Assembly (NCBI GenBank): GCA_964589765.1
Contig: CAZPUM010000001.1
Coordinates: 1-64,000, forward strand
Length of the DNA: 64,000 nucleotides
DNA from: UBA525 sp964589765
GTDB lineage: Archaea; Nanobdellota; Nanobdellia; Woesearchaeales; UBA525
Direction of reading: 5' to 3'
Numbering within the stretch: position 1 is the first letter of the stretch; each line of letters begins with the position of its first letter. The notes beneath the pieces are model-generated. The model made no database searches and had not been told where the DNA came from. It saw only the letters and a list, made by a program, of their open reading frames with translations. Position numbers and translations under genes: made by a program. Below, in pieces: positions 48,866 through 57,726 of this stretch.

Positions 48866-49840
48866 CTAATAAGGCCTTCTTGTTCCATCTTCGTCCACAT
48901 GGAAGTCCTCTAGAAAGTCTTCTACCGTTATAGGGTACGGTTTTTCGTAGAAGTTATGGTCGTACCTGCCCAGAATCTTGAAATCGAAATGTGAAATACC
49001 CTGTGCCCAATCCCTGAGTCGTTCTCTCACATTATCGTTATGGTCTGAATCTAGTATCTCAACACCGTTTTTGTTGACCTTGACAAAATAGGCCCATCCT
49101 CTAGCGCCCCCATCGTAGTCTTGAAACAGTTTGTAACAGTTTCCATCCGCTGAGACTCTGTCATTTCTGGACAACATCCTGATAATATCAGGTTCAGGAT
49201 TCTCATAGTTAATATCTTGGGGCCTATGATGGTTACAAAGAACAACTGTTTTCCTGTTGATATAGATTCCCGCGCCTTCCAGTAACCAAGAATAAACGTT
49301 GGCCTCCTGTTTTAGGAAGAAAATGTTTGGCCCAGAACCCCCAACTAACATATCAAAGATTGAGCCCATATTTAGTTGGAATCTGAAACTATCTGCGACA
49401 TGAATTTTACCACCCAAACATTTTGCCCAGCACTCTGCGTCCTCACCGACAAAGCATCTGTAAATATCCCCTCTTCTGATAAGAGCCTCTGATACTTCGT
49501 CCACTTTTTGTGGTCGCTTTGATTTGGCCTTTTTGTATTCCTCGACACGCTCAGCGGGACTCTTACTTTGAAGCCTTTCTGTTTTTGAAGTAGTCAGTAA
49601 CTCTTTATGGACAACCATTGTTTCAACAGTCCCTTCCAGGTCCTTGTCGAAGTTTGGCCTGTATGTCCTGGCATCAATAACTCTATTATCTTTCAAAGAA
49701 AATTCAGAAAGCTCTATTTCTACAGGAAAACCCGATTCTGGCTCTTCTGCGAACACAACATCTCCATCCGCCGTGGCGTCGAGAACTGCTCTTTCGAGCC
49801 TCCTGGCTGAATCCATCTTCACGTATATTTTCCTGCCCAT
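48866..49840 (-). CDS. Hypothetical protein, 324 residues
   Basis: From ATG 49840 (MGRKIYVKMDSARR) with TATA tatttatatg at 49863-49872; an ATG at 49861 would lie on the TATA box. The middle is basic and helical (SPAERVEEYKKAKSKRPQ). The second half has His/Asp-rich motifs (VLCNHHRPQDINYENPEPD, EILDSDHNDNVRERL) and GDIYRCFVGEDAECWAKCLG. No family recognised, no membrane helix. Confidence 0.7.
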   Translation of the reverse strand: MGRKIYVKMDSARRLERAVLDATADGDVVFAEEPESGFPVEIELSEFSLKDNRVIDARTYRPNFDKDLEGTVETMVVHKELLTTSKTERLQSKSPAERVEEYKKAKSKRPQKVDEVSEALIRRGDIYRCFVGEDAECWAKCLGGKIHVADSFRFQLNMGSIFDMLVGGSGPNIFFLKQEANVYSWLLEGAGIYINRKTVVLCNHHRPQDINYENPEPDIIRMLSRNDRVSADGNCYKLFQDYDGGARGWAYFVKVNKNGVEILDSDHNDNVRERLRDWAQGISHFDFKILGRYDHNFYEKPYPITVEDFLEDFHVDEDGTRRPY

Positions 49841-49927
49841 GCCATAATAGTAAAAAAGCACTCATATAAATATTCTGTAACAAGAAAATTACATAATAGT
49901 TAATAAGGGCAATCCCCGCACAATATT

Positions 49928-50341
49928 ATGGAACTACTAAAACCCCCTGGTAATTATTGGTACTCGCGGGTCAGATATATAACTGAACCACCAAATGGAC
50001 TTAAGTTATTGATTGCTAGTAGAAAAATTTTAGGACATAAGAGAAATAACTTTGAAAGCACCGATGTTTTCTTGTCCGTCATGGGCAATCCTGTCAGAGA
50101 TTATCGACCAAACAATGGGCGCTTTGAAGAGATATACGGCATTTATGTTTACAAAGGCGACACAATAGTTACAGCAGGAGATCTTCGATTCAGAGAACTT
50201 TTGTATGAAGGACACGAATTTTTCTCACACAAAAAAGTTCCCTTAGAAGAAAGAATTGATGCGTTTGTTGCAGAGTTAGTTGCAATGGAAGCAATAAAAG
50301 AAAAAGATGTCCGTGTTGGAAAGATAAAGTGGGGGTTATGA
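49928..50341 (+). CDS. Hypothetical protein, 137 residues
   Basis: A soluble alpha/beta protein (SRVRYITEPPNGLKLLIAS, EIYGIYVYKGDTIVTAGDL, PLEERIDAFVAELVAMEAI). No family recognised. TATA-like gttaataag near 49897-49905 fits the leaderless start at ATG 49928. It is followed directly by a repeat-like hairpin element. Confidence 0.7.
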   Translation: MELLKPPGNYWYSRVRYITEPPNGLKLLIASRKILGHKRNNFESTDVFLSVMGNPVRDYRPNNGRFEEIYGIYVYKGDTIVTAGDLRFRELLYEGHEFFSHKKVPLEERIDAFVAELVAMEAIKEKDVRVGKIKWGL

Positions 50342-50430
50342 CCTCATCCCTTCTGTGTCTTAATACGGCACTCACCCAGTATCTGCGCATTCGCTTGATA
50401 CATGAGCGCCTCGGATTTTATTAGGAATTA
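50342..50430 (+). repeat. Hairpin-forming intergenic element (copy 1)
   Basis: Begins at the stop codon with cctcatccc and contains CGGCACTCA paired imperfectly with TGAGCGCCTCG around a core with attcgctt. A similar order of words (cctcatcc, cggactca, ttcgctt, gagtcctc) occurs at 60183-60255 after another plus-strand stop. Confidence 0.35.
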
Positions 50431-50456
50431 GAATAAAAAAAAAGAAAAGTGGAGAA

Positions 50457-51434
50457 TTAATTCTCCTGAGGAACAGCCTGAATAATGATTGGCTGTTCGA
50501 TGAACTCTCCGTACCTGTACTCAAGCTTGATGTCCATTGCGTCCGTATAGACCCTTGTTGCCGGACTACCACCAATTACTGTACATGTTACGGTCTGCGG
50601 GCTTCCTGCAAACAGAGTCACAATACCTGAGCCACCGCCACCAAGTCGTCCACATGATACTGTAGCACTCGGGTCCTGCATACTGACGTCCACATCGACC
50701 TTGAACTTATTACTGTTAGTAAAGCTGGGGTCACAGTTTTCATCAGGTTGCCTGCCGTAGAACTCTCCTGGACCGATGTGGTCTAGAACGAAGTTCACCA
50801 TGATTCTGTTATCGGCCATTGGACTCTGAGATACACCTGTGACATGAACAGGACCGCCTGAATTGTGGAAAGGCCTGTCTCCAACAAGAGTACATATGCT
50901 GTTGTCCTGAACGTTCTCAACAATCTCGTCTTTGAAGCATAGTTGTGTTGTGACATCAGTATGATAGTCGTAACATGCTGTTGCTCTGATTGTTATCAGG
51001 TCGTTACCCTGTCTTCTTCCCTGATAGTTCAGGTTGTCGAAAACAAAGTTTGTCACAAGCCCTCCAATTATTGTGCCATCGAAATTTTTCTGAGCACCAC
51101 GGACCGGTTCCTGTAATGTTTGTTGCATGTCCGCCTCTGTGATTCCGAAGTTTGACGGGTTGATACCCTCCAAACGCATCGTCATGTACGGGTTTTCAGT
51201 TCCCGGACCGATGTCGGCTTCACCGACGTTCTCAACAACTATATTGACGCTGAACGGGTAGTTTCCTCCGTCGTAGACTGCCGGAGGAGGAGCGCCATCC
51301 TGTAAGTAAAGCATAACTCCAAGGTTTCCTCCAATGAAAGGGTCTACAACAGGGCCTCCCTGACCGCCTCCACCACAACCCGTTAGGATTAGTAGCGAAA
51401 GGACTACTGGTATCAAGAGATTCCTTGTTTTCAT
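50457..51434 (-). CDS. Cys-containing lipoprotein of the surface cluster (smallest paralogue)
   Basis: 325 residues. The signal peptide ends in a lipobox (LTGC at residues 18-20 region) followed by a Gly-rich spacer. A CARDB-like module (PFSVNIVVENVGEADIGPG) is followed by a Cys module with ACYDYHTDVTTQLCF and GGPVHVTGVSQ, and a final domain with VSCGRLGG and QTVTCTV. The same order is seen in the two upstream lipoproteins. It lies 9 bases after the previous gene and has a GGTGG ribosome site. Function unknown; extracellular. Confidence 0.8.
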   Translation of the reverse strand: MKTRNLLIPVVLSLLILTGCGGGGQGGPVVDPFIGGNLGVMLYLQDGAPPPAVYDGGNYPFSVNIVVENVGEADIGPGTENPYMTMRLEGINPSNFGITEADMQQTLQEPVRGAQKNFDGTIIGGLVTNFVFDNLNYQGRRQGNDLITIRATACYDYHTDVTTQLCFKDEIVENVQDNSICTLVGDRPFHNSGGPVHVTGVSQSPMADNRIMVNFVLDHIGPGEFYGRQPDENCDPSFTNSNKFKVDVDVSMQDPSATVSCGRLGGGGSGIVTLFAGSPQTVTCTVIGGSPATRVYTDAMDIKLEYRYGEFIEQPIIIQAVPQEN

Positions 51435-51443
51435 TTTTCCACC

Positions 51444-52757
51444 TTATACTATTCTTTTAATTTGTACTTGTCTCTGTTGTGTCTGACTGTAACCATACCA
51501 CAACTCTACAACAAGTGGTGCTTGGTATGCCGACTTAAGGTTGGCAAACTGAAGCGGATATGAACATGTTGTGGTTCCCCTTTCTGTCTTGGGATCCAAT
51601 CTTATGACTTCAGGACTACACTCGATTCCACCACGACCGCCACGGCCTGAAAGACCCAGTGTTCCAACTCTGACGTCACCAAGATAAACAATATTCTTGT
51701 GTTCAGGAGTAACTCTTCCAGGATAGTAGGGACTACACCTTTCAAGGTGACCTGCATCCCAGACCGTTCCGGAACCTACATTCTGAACATTAATTCTGAA
51801 AATAATCTTTTGCGGTGTGTTTTCCTGCTCAATGCTTGTGATTGCTACAGGAGCGCCGTTTCCTCCGTTCCATGTTTTACTCTGAGGATAGCAAACCTTT
51901 CTTATGTCAGAGTAAGGGTCAGGGTCTATACAGACAATCGGGTCTGCGTATGTTGTGTACTGGTAGCACGTTGTCAGCAAGAAACTCTGAACTGTCTGGT
52001 CAAGACCAGGAGGCCAGTTCACAATCTTTCCATTGTAAAGCAGATAATCTGTTTCGCCTCCTGGAAAATTATAGTCGTCCGCCGCCAGGAGGAATTCACG
52101 GCCGTTATGAATTCTGTAGTCAATCCCCGCGAGAAGCGCGATGAAAAGACGGCCGTTCTGATAATATTCAACGTTTCCAAGAATATTGTCTATGTTGAAT
52201 GAGAACACTGAGCCAGAGGGGCTATCTGTATAGTCTATACCAATATCGAACTTTGTGGGGTCCCACCAGGATGAACCATGCCTACCAGAGATTGCGTTGA
52301 TTAAATCAGCCAAACTGTCTAACCTGACTCTGGCTGTGTCCCCCCCGTAGTTTACCTCTAGGCCGTCACACCTGAATATACCTCCGTAATCTCCAAATCC
52401 TATGTTTCCGAATGTGAACCCGCATGCACCTATGCCTCCTTCAGTTATACTGATTTCGTCAAAGACAAGTAGACTTGGGTCGAACCCGCTAACAAAAATT
52501 CCTCCTCTAGTATACGATGCTCCTTTGTTTTGTAGGGCAACTCCGAAAGAGAACTCATTGTTTGAGTTATCCTGGGGACCATAATAGTACAGTCTCTGAG
52601 GAAGTCCTTCAAAATATGATTCAACTCCTTCCTTACCTTTATAGTAATTTGCGTACTCGTTAATTCTATTATTATCGTTACCGCCTGAACCACACGCCGT
52701 CACTAAGAACATAGTTGAGACTAGCATCAGAAACAACACCAACCTGTTCTTCGTCAT
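51444..52757 (-). CDS. Cys-rich lipoprotein of the surface cluster
   Basis: About 437 residues from ATG 52757. Lipobox VTAC. The N-terminal half has a longer variant of the V-x-N-x-G type module (FSFGVALQNKGASYTRGG). The second half has TTCYQYTTYADPIVCIDPDP, NGGNGAPVAITSIEQ, INVQNVGSGTVWD and GGIECSPEVIRL, closely matching the order in its neighbours. TATA-like tttttaaat at 52786-52794 gives it its own promoter. Confidence 0.8.
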   Translation of the reverse strand: MTKNRLVLFLMLVSTMFLVTACGSGGNDNNRINEYANYYKGKEGVESYFEGLPQRLYYYGPQDNSNNEFSFGVALQNKGASYTRGGIFVSGFDPSLLVFDEISITEGGIGACGFTFGNIGFGDYGGIFRCDGLEVNYGGDTARVRLDSLADLINAISGRHGSSWWDPTKFDIGIDYTDSPSGSVFSFNIDNILGNVEYYQNGRLFIALLAGIDYRIHNGREFLLAADDYNFPGGETDYLLYNGKIVNWPPGLDQTVQSFLLTTCYQYTTYADPIVCIDPDPYSDIRKVCYPQSKTWNGGNGAPVAITSIEQENTPQKIIFRINVQNVGSGTVWDAGHLERCSPYYPGRVTPEHKNIVYLGDVRVGTLGLSGRGGRGGIECSPEVIRLDPKTERGTTTCSYPLQFANLKSAYQAPLVVELWYGYSQTQQRQVQIKRIV

Positions 52758-52805
52758 CACCACGTCGATACACTCCCGTTCTGAATTTTTAAATGTTCCG
52801 TCGAT

Positions 52806-54593
52806 TTAGCAAGAGATAAAACCAAAGTAATCACCAACAACCAAATCTTGTCTTGAAACAGTTCGTTTTGCGACTGTATTTCCAACATTGCCTCCTACTA
52901 TCTCCACTTTGTCTCCCTCTATACTAGTAATAATGTCGCAATGACTTGTAACGCCCGGCGCATAAGGATCAGTGTAACTTATAGGACAGCTGGAGCCTCT
53001 ACAATTGCATACAATGTCACCAACTTTAATCTTTGATACCTCTTCAACTCTAAGAGTTCTACAACTACCTTCACCGCCCCTTACTTTTGTAAAGTACTCC
53101 CAGTGGTTACAACTTCTAGGGAAATTAACACCTGATTTACCCATTACATATGATATGTATGCTGCAGACCAAGGAGTTCCTCCACAAGTCCCAGAGCAAC
53201 CTCCCGCTCTAAAGTAATCTGCGACCCTGCCACTCACAGCAGAATCACACTCAGACCTTCCTCCAAAGTAATTATACTCATCAAGAGCTATTTGGCCTAT
53301 TCGATTTGTTGAAACTGTTGTTTCCCTTGTTTTATCGCAACAGTAGGTTCCAGGCCTGCAAAGACCGACAATACACTTGCCTGAGCTGGCAAGCGCCAGA
53401 CACGCATCCCTGCTACAAGAGCAACTGAACTCTGGATTTATTCTGTCCTGTATCTCTGAAGGCGCTTTATCAGGGTTCTCAGCGTAGTACCTACACTCTG
53501 TGTAAACAGTTCCATAATCGTCAACAACAGGCTCCTCTCCTTGGTACATGACGCCTGTTTCTTTACCATAAGGTTCTAGGTCATTGGGAGTTATGTCAGG
53601 TCTTTCAGTTCCAGGTATTCTGTTAACTTCCAGCGTTTTTGTCGTTGCGGTCTTGTACATGTAAGTTAGGTTAACAATCAGAACAGACTGAAAGTTCTGC
53701 TTACTGGCATAGATAGGGTCATTAAGATTATTGCTTGGAACAGTGCACCTAGCTACACCCTCGCCATCAAACATTTTGATTAGTTCACCCGGCTGACACT
53801 CAAGTTTGGTGCCCAATAACCAAGCGTCCAGCTTAACTGTGTTTATCTGTTCAGAGGGGATTCCCTTAAGGAAACATGCTGTGTCCATAGGAAGTGATGC
53901 AGGACCAATAAGTCTGCCATCCCCAACATCTCTAAAATGAATTGTAAAATGTGGCCTTATTGATTCAGTGCCTAGCAGATTATCAACAACAGGGAAACTC
54001 TGAACCTCAATATCGGTTACTGTTATTGGAGCGCCTTGACCATTCGAGAAAGACACGTCTTGCTGTACACAAGGTTGTTCTCTTTCGTTTGCGTAGTACA
54101 CATTTGTATCAATACAAACATCAGATGTTGCAAGAGTGTTATACTTGTAACAAATACTTGCAGCAAGGTCTGTTTCAGGTTTTTGACGAGTTCCATAAAC
54201 GGGTTTTACGAAAAATGAATAGAATGCAGGGACTGAGAATATCTTTTTCTCACCATCAGGCCATCCTAAAGAACGCCCCCTTATCAGTTCGCTCTCAGGA
54301 TCATGTATGGTGGGCTCGTACTGCTGGACCTCTACAGGAATGTTAATGTACAACGGGTCTCCTGAGAATGTTATTAGCAAGTCATCATAATGAACGTTTG
54401 CCGCACCCATATTGTGAACGCCTAATTTTACAGGGAAAGGTGTGTTTTCGTACACGGCATCAGGTGGTGCGTTTGATGCAAACTCAGGCACTAAACCGTT
54501 TTGTCCTTCGTAAGGGTTGTAGTTCTCCATACTTCCCCCCCTACACGAAGTGAGCATAAGAACCATTACTAACATGAGAATCCAGAATCTCAT
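52806..54593 (-). CDS. Large Cys-rich lipoprotein with C-terminal DUF2272-like domain
   Basis: 595 residues. Lipobox LTSC. Residues 30-350 contain the shared module (PFPVKLGVHNMGAANVHY, SICYKYNTLATSDVCIDTN, NGQGAPITVTDIE, CFLKGIPSEQ). Residues 365-425 are a dense Cys knot (SCSCSRDACLALASSGKC). Residues 430-595 resemble DUF2272/NlpC-P60-like enzymes: TPWSAAYISYVMG, VGDIVCNCR, TSHCDIITSI and KVEIVGGNVGNTV. The position of the usual nucleophile Cys carries Ser (W-S-A), so activity is uncertain. Coupled to the membrane protein gene by ATGA. Confidence 0.8.
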   Translation of the reverse strand: MRFWILMLVMVLMLTSCRGGSMENYNPYEGQNGLVPEFASNAPPDAVYENTPFPVKLGVHNMGAANVHYDDLLITFSGDPLYINIPVEVQQYEPTIHDPESELIRGRSLGWPDGEKKIFSVPAFYSFFVKPVYGTRQKPETDLAASICYKYNTLATSDVCIDTNVYYANEREQPCVQQDVSFSNGQGAPITVTDIEVQSFPVVDNLLGTESIRPHFTIHFRDVGDGRLIGPASLPMDTACFLKGIPSEQINTVKLDAWLLGTKLECQPGELIKMFDGEGVARCTVPSNNLNDPIYASKQNFQSVLIVNLTYMYKTATTKTLEVNRIPGTERPDITPNDLEPYGKETGVMYQGEEPVVDDYGTVYTECRYYAENPDKAPSEIQDRINPEFSCSCSRDACLALASSGKCIVGLCRPGTYCCDKTRETTVSTNRIGQIALDEYNYFGGRSECDSAVSGRVADYFRAGGCSGTCGGTPWSAAYISYVMGKSGVNFPRSCNHWEYFTKVRGGEGSCRTLRVEEVSKIKVGDIVCNCRGSSCPISYTDPYAPGVTSHCDIITSIEGDKVEIVGGNVGNTVAKRTVSRQDLVVGDYFGFISC

Positions 54594-56383
54594 CTGACCA
54601 TCACCTGTGTTGCAGCCTCAATTGTGTAACTGTAATAAGCCACAGCTATAATGCTTCTCTCTGTTTTGTCTGCCTCGCTGATTAATGGGTACAAATCAGC
54701 ACCTTCACGCACACCAAGTTTACAAGTTATGCTTGTATAAGTGGTAATTGGACCTGCATTCTTGTTTTCAAAGACATAGTTAGTATAATCTGGTTCGAAT
54801 GGGTCAGGCTCCTGTCTACACTCGTTAGGATTGTTCTCGCACCTATCACATTCGTAAAGTTCGAACGGTTCAGGCACCTTGAGTTCTATTTTGTTAACTT
54901 GATTTAGTTGACCGCTCCCCCACCCAGGGTCTAGAGTTAAACCGATTCTTGTTCCTGCGGGGATTGGGTTTTCCTCGGCCGGATTAATCCTGATTGGCTG
55001 AGGAGTGCCTCCCATTCCTATCTTTAATGGTCCCGCCGTGAAAATGGCGGTTGGATTAGGATCGATATCCAGAACATCTCTTACATCCAGGCCTTGCCTG
55101 GCAAGGTTTCTTGCCCTTTCATCATCTACAAAAGAGAATGTTATGTATGCCCAGGTCTGGAAAGGGAATGTTGCGAAAGATTTGATTCTGTAAGTTCCCG
55201 TTTCATCTATAGCACCAAATTTACACTCATATACCCCTGCAGTACCAAGAACAATATCGAGTATTTCGGGATCGACACTTGCCTCTTCAGTAATGGCTCG
55301 CCTATCAATCACACAAGACGGAACAACCTTCAAAGAGTCTTCGTCATCTATGAATGTTTTTGCGTAGATTGTTCCGTAAACTGATAAGGGCATGTCTGTC
55401 GTGATAGTTCTATCAATAGGCCTTAAATCTTCAAACTTAACACCTATGTCTGCCTCAGCATTATCTTCTACCCGCCCAGTATAATAAGCACCAGGGTTCA
55501 GGGTTTCATTTATTGTTCGGCCTATGCCTGAACCTATGTTTGTGAAAGCCTCGACAAAAGTATCAAACATATTTATTGCCGAGCCAGAAACATCCAACCC
55601 TCCAACCCCTACGATGGGCATGGTTGACAATGTCGGGAAGAAAATCAGACCAAAGAATAACACGATGAAGGATATCATCAATAATATTTTGTATATTCTG
55701 AATATCTTTGCTGCAGTTTCACTTGCCTGAGACAGTCTTTGTAACATGTAGATTGGCCAAACAGGAACAATGACTGCCAAGAAAAACAAAGCTCCGTGAA
55801 TATTCTCGCTCCATGTGAACGCCTCTGCAACAGCAGGCATACAGTACATTACCGCACCTGCCAAAGAAACAACAAAAATTGACTTCTTACTCGTGTCACC
55901 AATTGCAACAATATAGGTTAGTCCTAAAGCGGACATCACAGCAAAGTATGTTATGAATGAGGCTGTTGAAGCACCAAATCTGAAAACAAAAATTACAAAC
56001 AAGTGTATAAGTATTGAAATTATGAAAAAAAGAGTCGGGCCTCCTGTAAGAGCGTCAGCTGTCACGTTACCCCCTACGTTCAGTAGTTTTTTACCACCTG
56101 CCTTTCCCACTGCCCCCGCACCTTTTGCCAGACCTGAAATAGCATCTTTCAGAGTTGAACGCGCCTCGCTTATCCCTTTTTCAGCCTTTAAGTCATCTGA
56201 ATGAGAATCACCTGATGGAACAGAAGGAGTGGCAATTGACGAAGAACCTTCTCCAGTTCCTCCGTCCGTTTTTACATCAATATCTAGCTCCACTTTGTTT
56301 CCATCTTTACTTACTTCAGAACCAACAGGACCTTTTAGCTTAGCCTCAACTTCCTCTCTTAGCTTCTCTTCTTCGTCAGCCAT
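54590..56383 (-). CDS. Multi-pass membrane protein with Cys-containing ectodomain
   Basis: About 597 residues from ATG 56383, which follows a GAGGTG ribosome site. The first 110 residues are charged, Ser/Gly-rich and probably cytoplasmic. About five to seven membrane helices follow (LFFIISILIHLFVIFVF, FITYFAVMSALGLTYIVAI, ALFFLAVIVPVWPIYML, LLMISFIVLFFGLIFF). Residues 285-597 form a beta-rich extracellular domain with ELYECDRCENNPNEC. It would anchor or scaffold the neighbouring lipoproteins. No family recognised. Confidence 0.8.
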   Translation of the reverse strand: MADEEEKLREEVEAKLKGPVGSEVSKDGNKVELDIDVKTDGGTGEGSSSIATPSVPSGDSHSDDLKAEKGISEARSTLKDAISGLAKGAGAVGKAGGKKLLNVGGNVTADALTGGPTLFFIISILIHLFVIFVFRFGASTASFITYFAVMSALGLTYIVAIGDTSKKSIFVVSLAGAVMYCMPAVAEAFTWSENIHGALFFLAVIVPVWPIYMLQRLSQASETAAKIFRIYKILLMISFIVLFFGLIFFPTLSTMPIVGVGGLDVSGSAINMFDTFVEAFTNIGSGIGRTINETLNPGAYYTGRVEDNAEADIGVKFEDLRPIDRTITTDMPLSVYGTIYAKTFIDDEDSLKVVPSCVIDRRAITEEASVDPEILDIVLGTAGVYECKFGAIDETGTYRIKSFATFPFQTWAYITFSFVDDERARNLARQGLDVRDVLDIDPNPTAIFTAGPLKIGMGGTPQPIRINPAEENPIPAGTRIGLTLDPGWGSGQLNQVNKIELKVPEPFELYECDRCENNPNECRQEPDPFEPDYTNYVFENKNAGPITTYTSITCKLGVREGADLYPLISEADKTERSIIAVAYYSYTIEAATQVMVR

Positions 56384-56398
56384 GCTCACCTCAAACCA

Positions 56399-57670
56399 CT
56401 ATACTATCTCGAGCTTGAGCTCGGCCACATCCAGGCGGTCAACGTGCGGCGCAATCTGAATAGTGTTCGGGCCAGGATTTATTATTCCTGGGTCAATGAC
56501 CGCCTGCCATACATAATCCTGCGTGCTGAAACTCTGAACAAATCCGTTCACCACAACCTCGCCTGATTTTACATTTCGATAATCTGTGAACGTCATGGTA
56601 AGAACCAATTGACCATAGCCAAGGTCGATTCCCTCATACATTTCCATTGGCAGATTGAAGTAATACACAGGGTAATCAGACTGTCGCATCTCTAAGGTCA
56701 ACTTGATGTTGTCAACGACATACTGTCCTCCCTGGACAGCAGCCATGAAAAGTCTGTTTTCTCCAACCCTCAGATACTCTTTTGGAACATCTGTCTTGAA
56801 CCGGACTCCACAGTCCACAAGACCTGTGTAGAGTATGTTTGGTACTGTGAATGTGTTATTGTCAGAATCCCTGACAAGCCTGTCGTTTAAATGAACGACC
56901 AACCTGCCTGCGTTGCTCGGGTCACAGTCAGGAATAAATTCAAGCTGAGCTGCTCTGAAAGCACCTATCTCTTCCTCAGAAACACTGAAAGTTTGTTCAC
57001 TCACACTTCCTGACTGGTCAATAACGTCCGCACTTATCTGAATGTTTCTTAGCTTATACGCATTTGGTTGCCAGAATGCAAGACCTGTATCGTCTGTCTG
57101 GAGAGTTATAACATTCTCTCCTTCAACAAAGTAGTCTGTTGGCAACTGAATTGGTGGCGGGCTTGGTTCTCTAATGGGCCTTTCGTAAATCTGGTTTCCA
57201 TTGATAAGAATCCTTAAAGGTCCTGAACCCGCCTCTTCTAAACTGAAGCTCAAAAGATAGTTTCCACTCCCCTCTTTTCCCGGAGTGAATGGTATCGACA
57301 TGTCTTTCTTTGCAAAAATACCATTCTTTACAATTCCTGAGTCTATAGATTTCACAACCTGTGTGTTGATTCTTGTGAATATTGTTGAAGTAGGAATATT
57401 ATGTTCTTGTATCGGACTCCTCAGAAATCTCAGAGTCCCCGGGGTCTCTGTAAGTACCAAAACTGGGCCATACTGCGTGAAGCTTCCGCCTCCTGAACCA
57501 CCTCCCGACCAGGACTGGCCACCAAACCCCCCATCACCACCAAAAAGCAACTGGTCACGTTCGGCAGGAGGAAGGAATAAGATATAGAGCAGAAGGAAAC
57601 CTGCTATGATTGCAATCAAGACAGCTGAGCCCGAAGCAGTCTGTCCCCGTCGAGAGCCTCCACCTAACAT
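56399..57670 (-). CDS. Pilin-like anchored beta-rich surface protein
   Basis: 423 residues. The N-terminus RRGQTASGSAVLIAIIAGFL followed by LLYILFLPPAERDQLL resembles archaeal class III (type IV pilin-like) signal sequences with the R-G-Q motif, though the usual Glu at +5 is absent. A Gly/Ser linker (GGQSWSGGGSGGGSF) leads to three beta-rich modules, each with a N-x-I-x-L or GENxx pattern (FVEGENVITLQ, LRVGENRLFMA, NPGPNTIQIA). First gene of the surface operon; shares a TATA box with pelA. Confidence 0.8.
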   Translation of the reverse strand: MLGGGSRRGQTASGSAVLIAIIAGFLLLYILFLPPAERDQLLFGGDGGFGGQSWSGGGSGGGSFTQYGPVLVLTETPGTLRFLRSPIQEHNIPTSTIFTRINTQVVKSIDSGIVKNGIFAKKDMSIPFTPGKEGSGNYLLSFSLEEAGSGPLRILINGNQIYERPIREPSPPPIQLPTDYFVEGENVITLQTDDTGLAFWQPNAYKLRNIQISADVIDQSGSVSEQTFSVSEEEIGAFRAAQLEFIPDCDPSNAGRLVVHLNDRLVRDSDNNTFTVPNILYTGLVDCGVRFKTDVPKEYLRVGENRLFMAAVQGGQYVVDNIKLTLEMRQSDYPVYYFNLPMEMYEGIDLGYGQLVLTMTFTDYRNVKSGEVVVNGFVQSFSTQDYVWQAVIDPGIINPGPNTIQIAPHVDRLDVAELKLEIV

Positions 57671-57693
57671 ATTTAAAACCCCGACGAAACAGC

Positions 57694-57703
57694 ATATATA
57701 AAA
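57694..57703. promoter_or_regulatory. Shared divergent TATA element for the surface operon and pelA
   Basis: atatataaaa lies about 26 bases from both ATG 57670 (minus strand, as tatatat) and ATG 57727 (plus strand). One near-symmetric TATA box therefore appears to serve two leaderless genes transcribed in opposite directions. Confidence 0.6.
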
Positions 57704-57726
57704 GTTTCCGTTGTTTTCCTCGAGAG

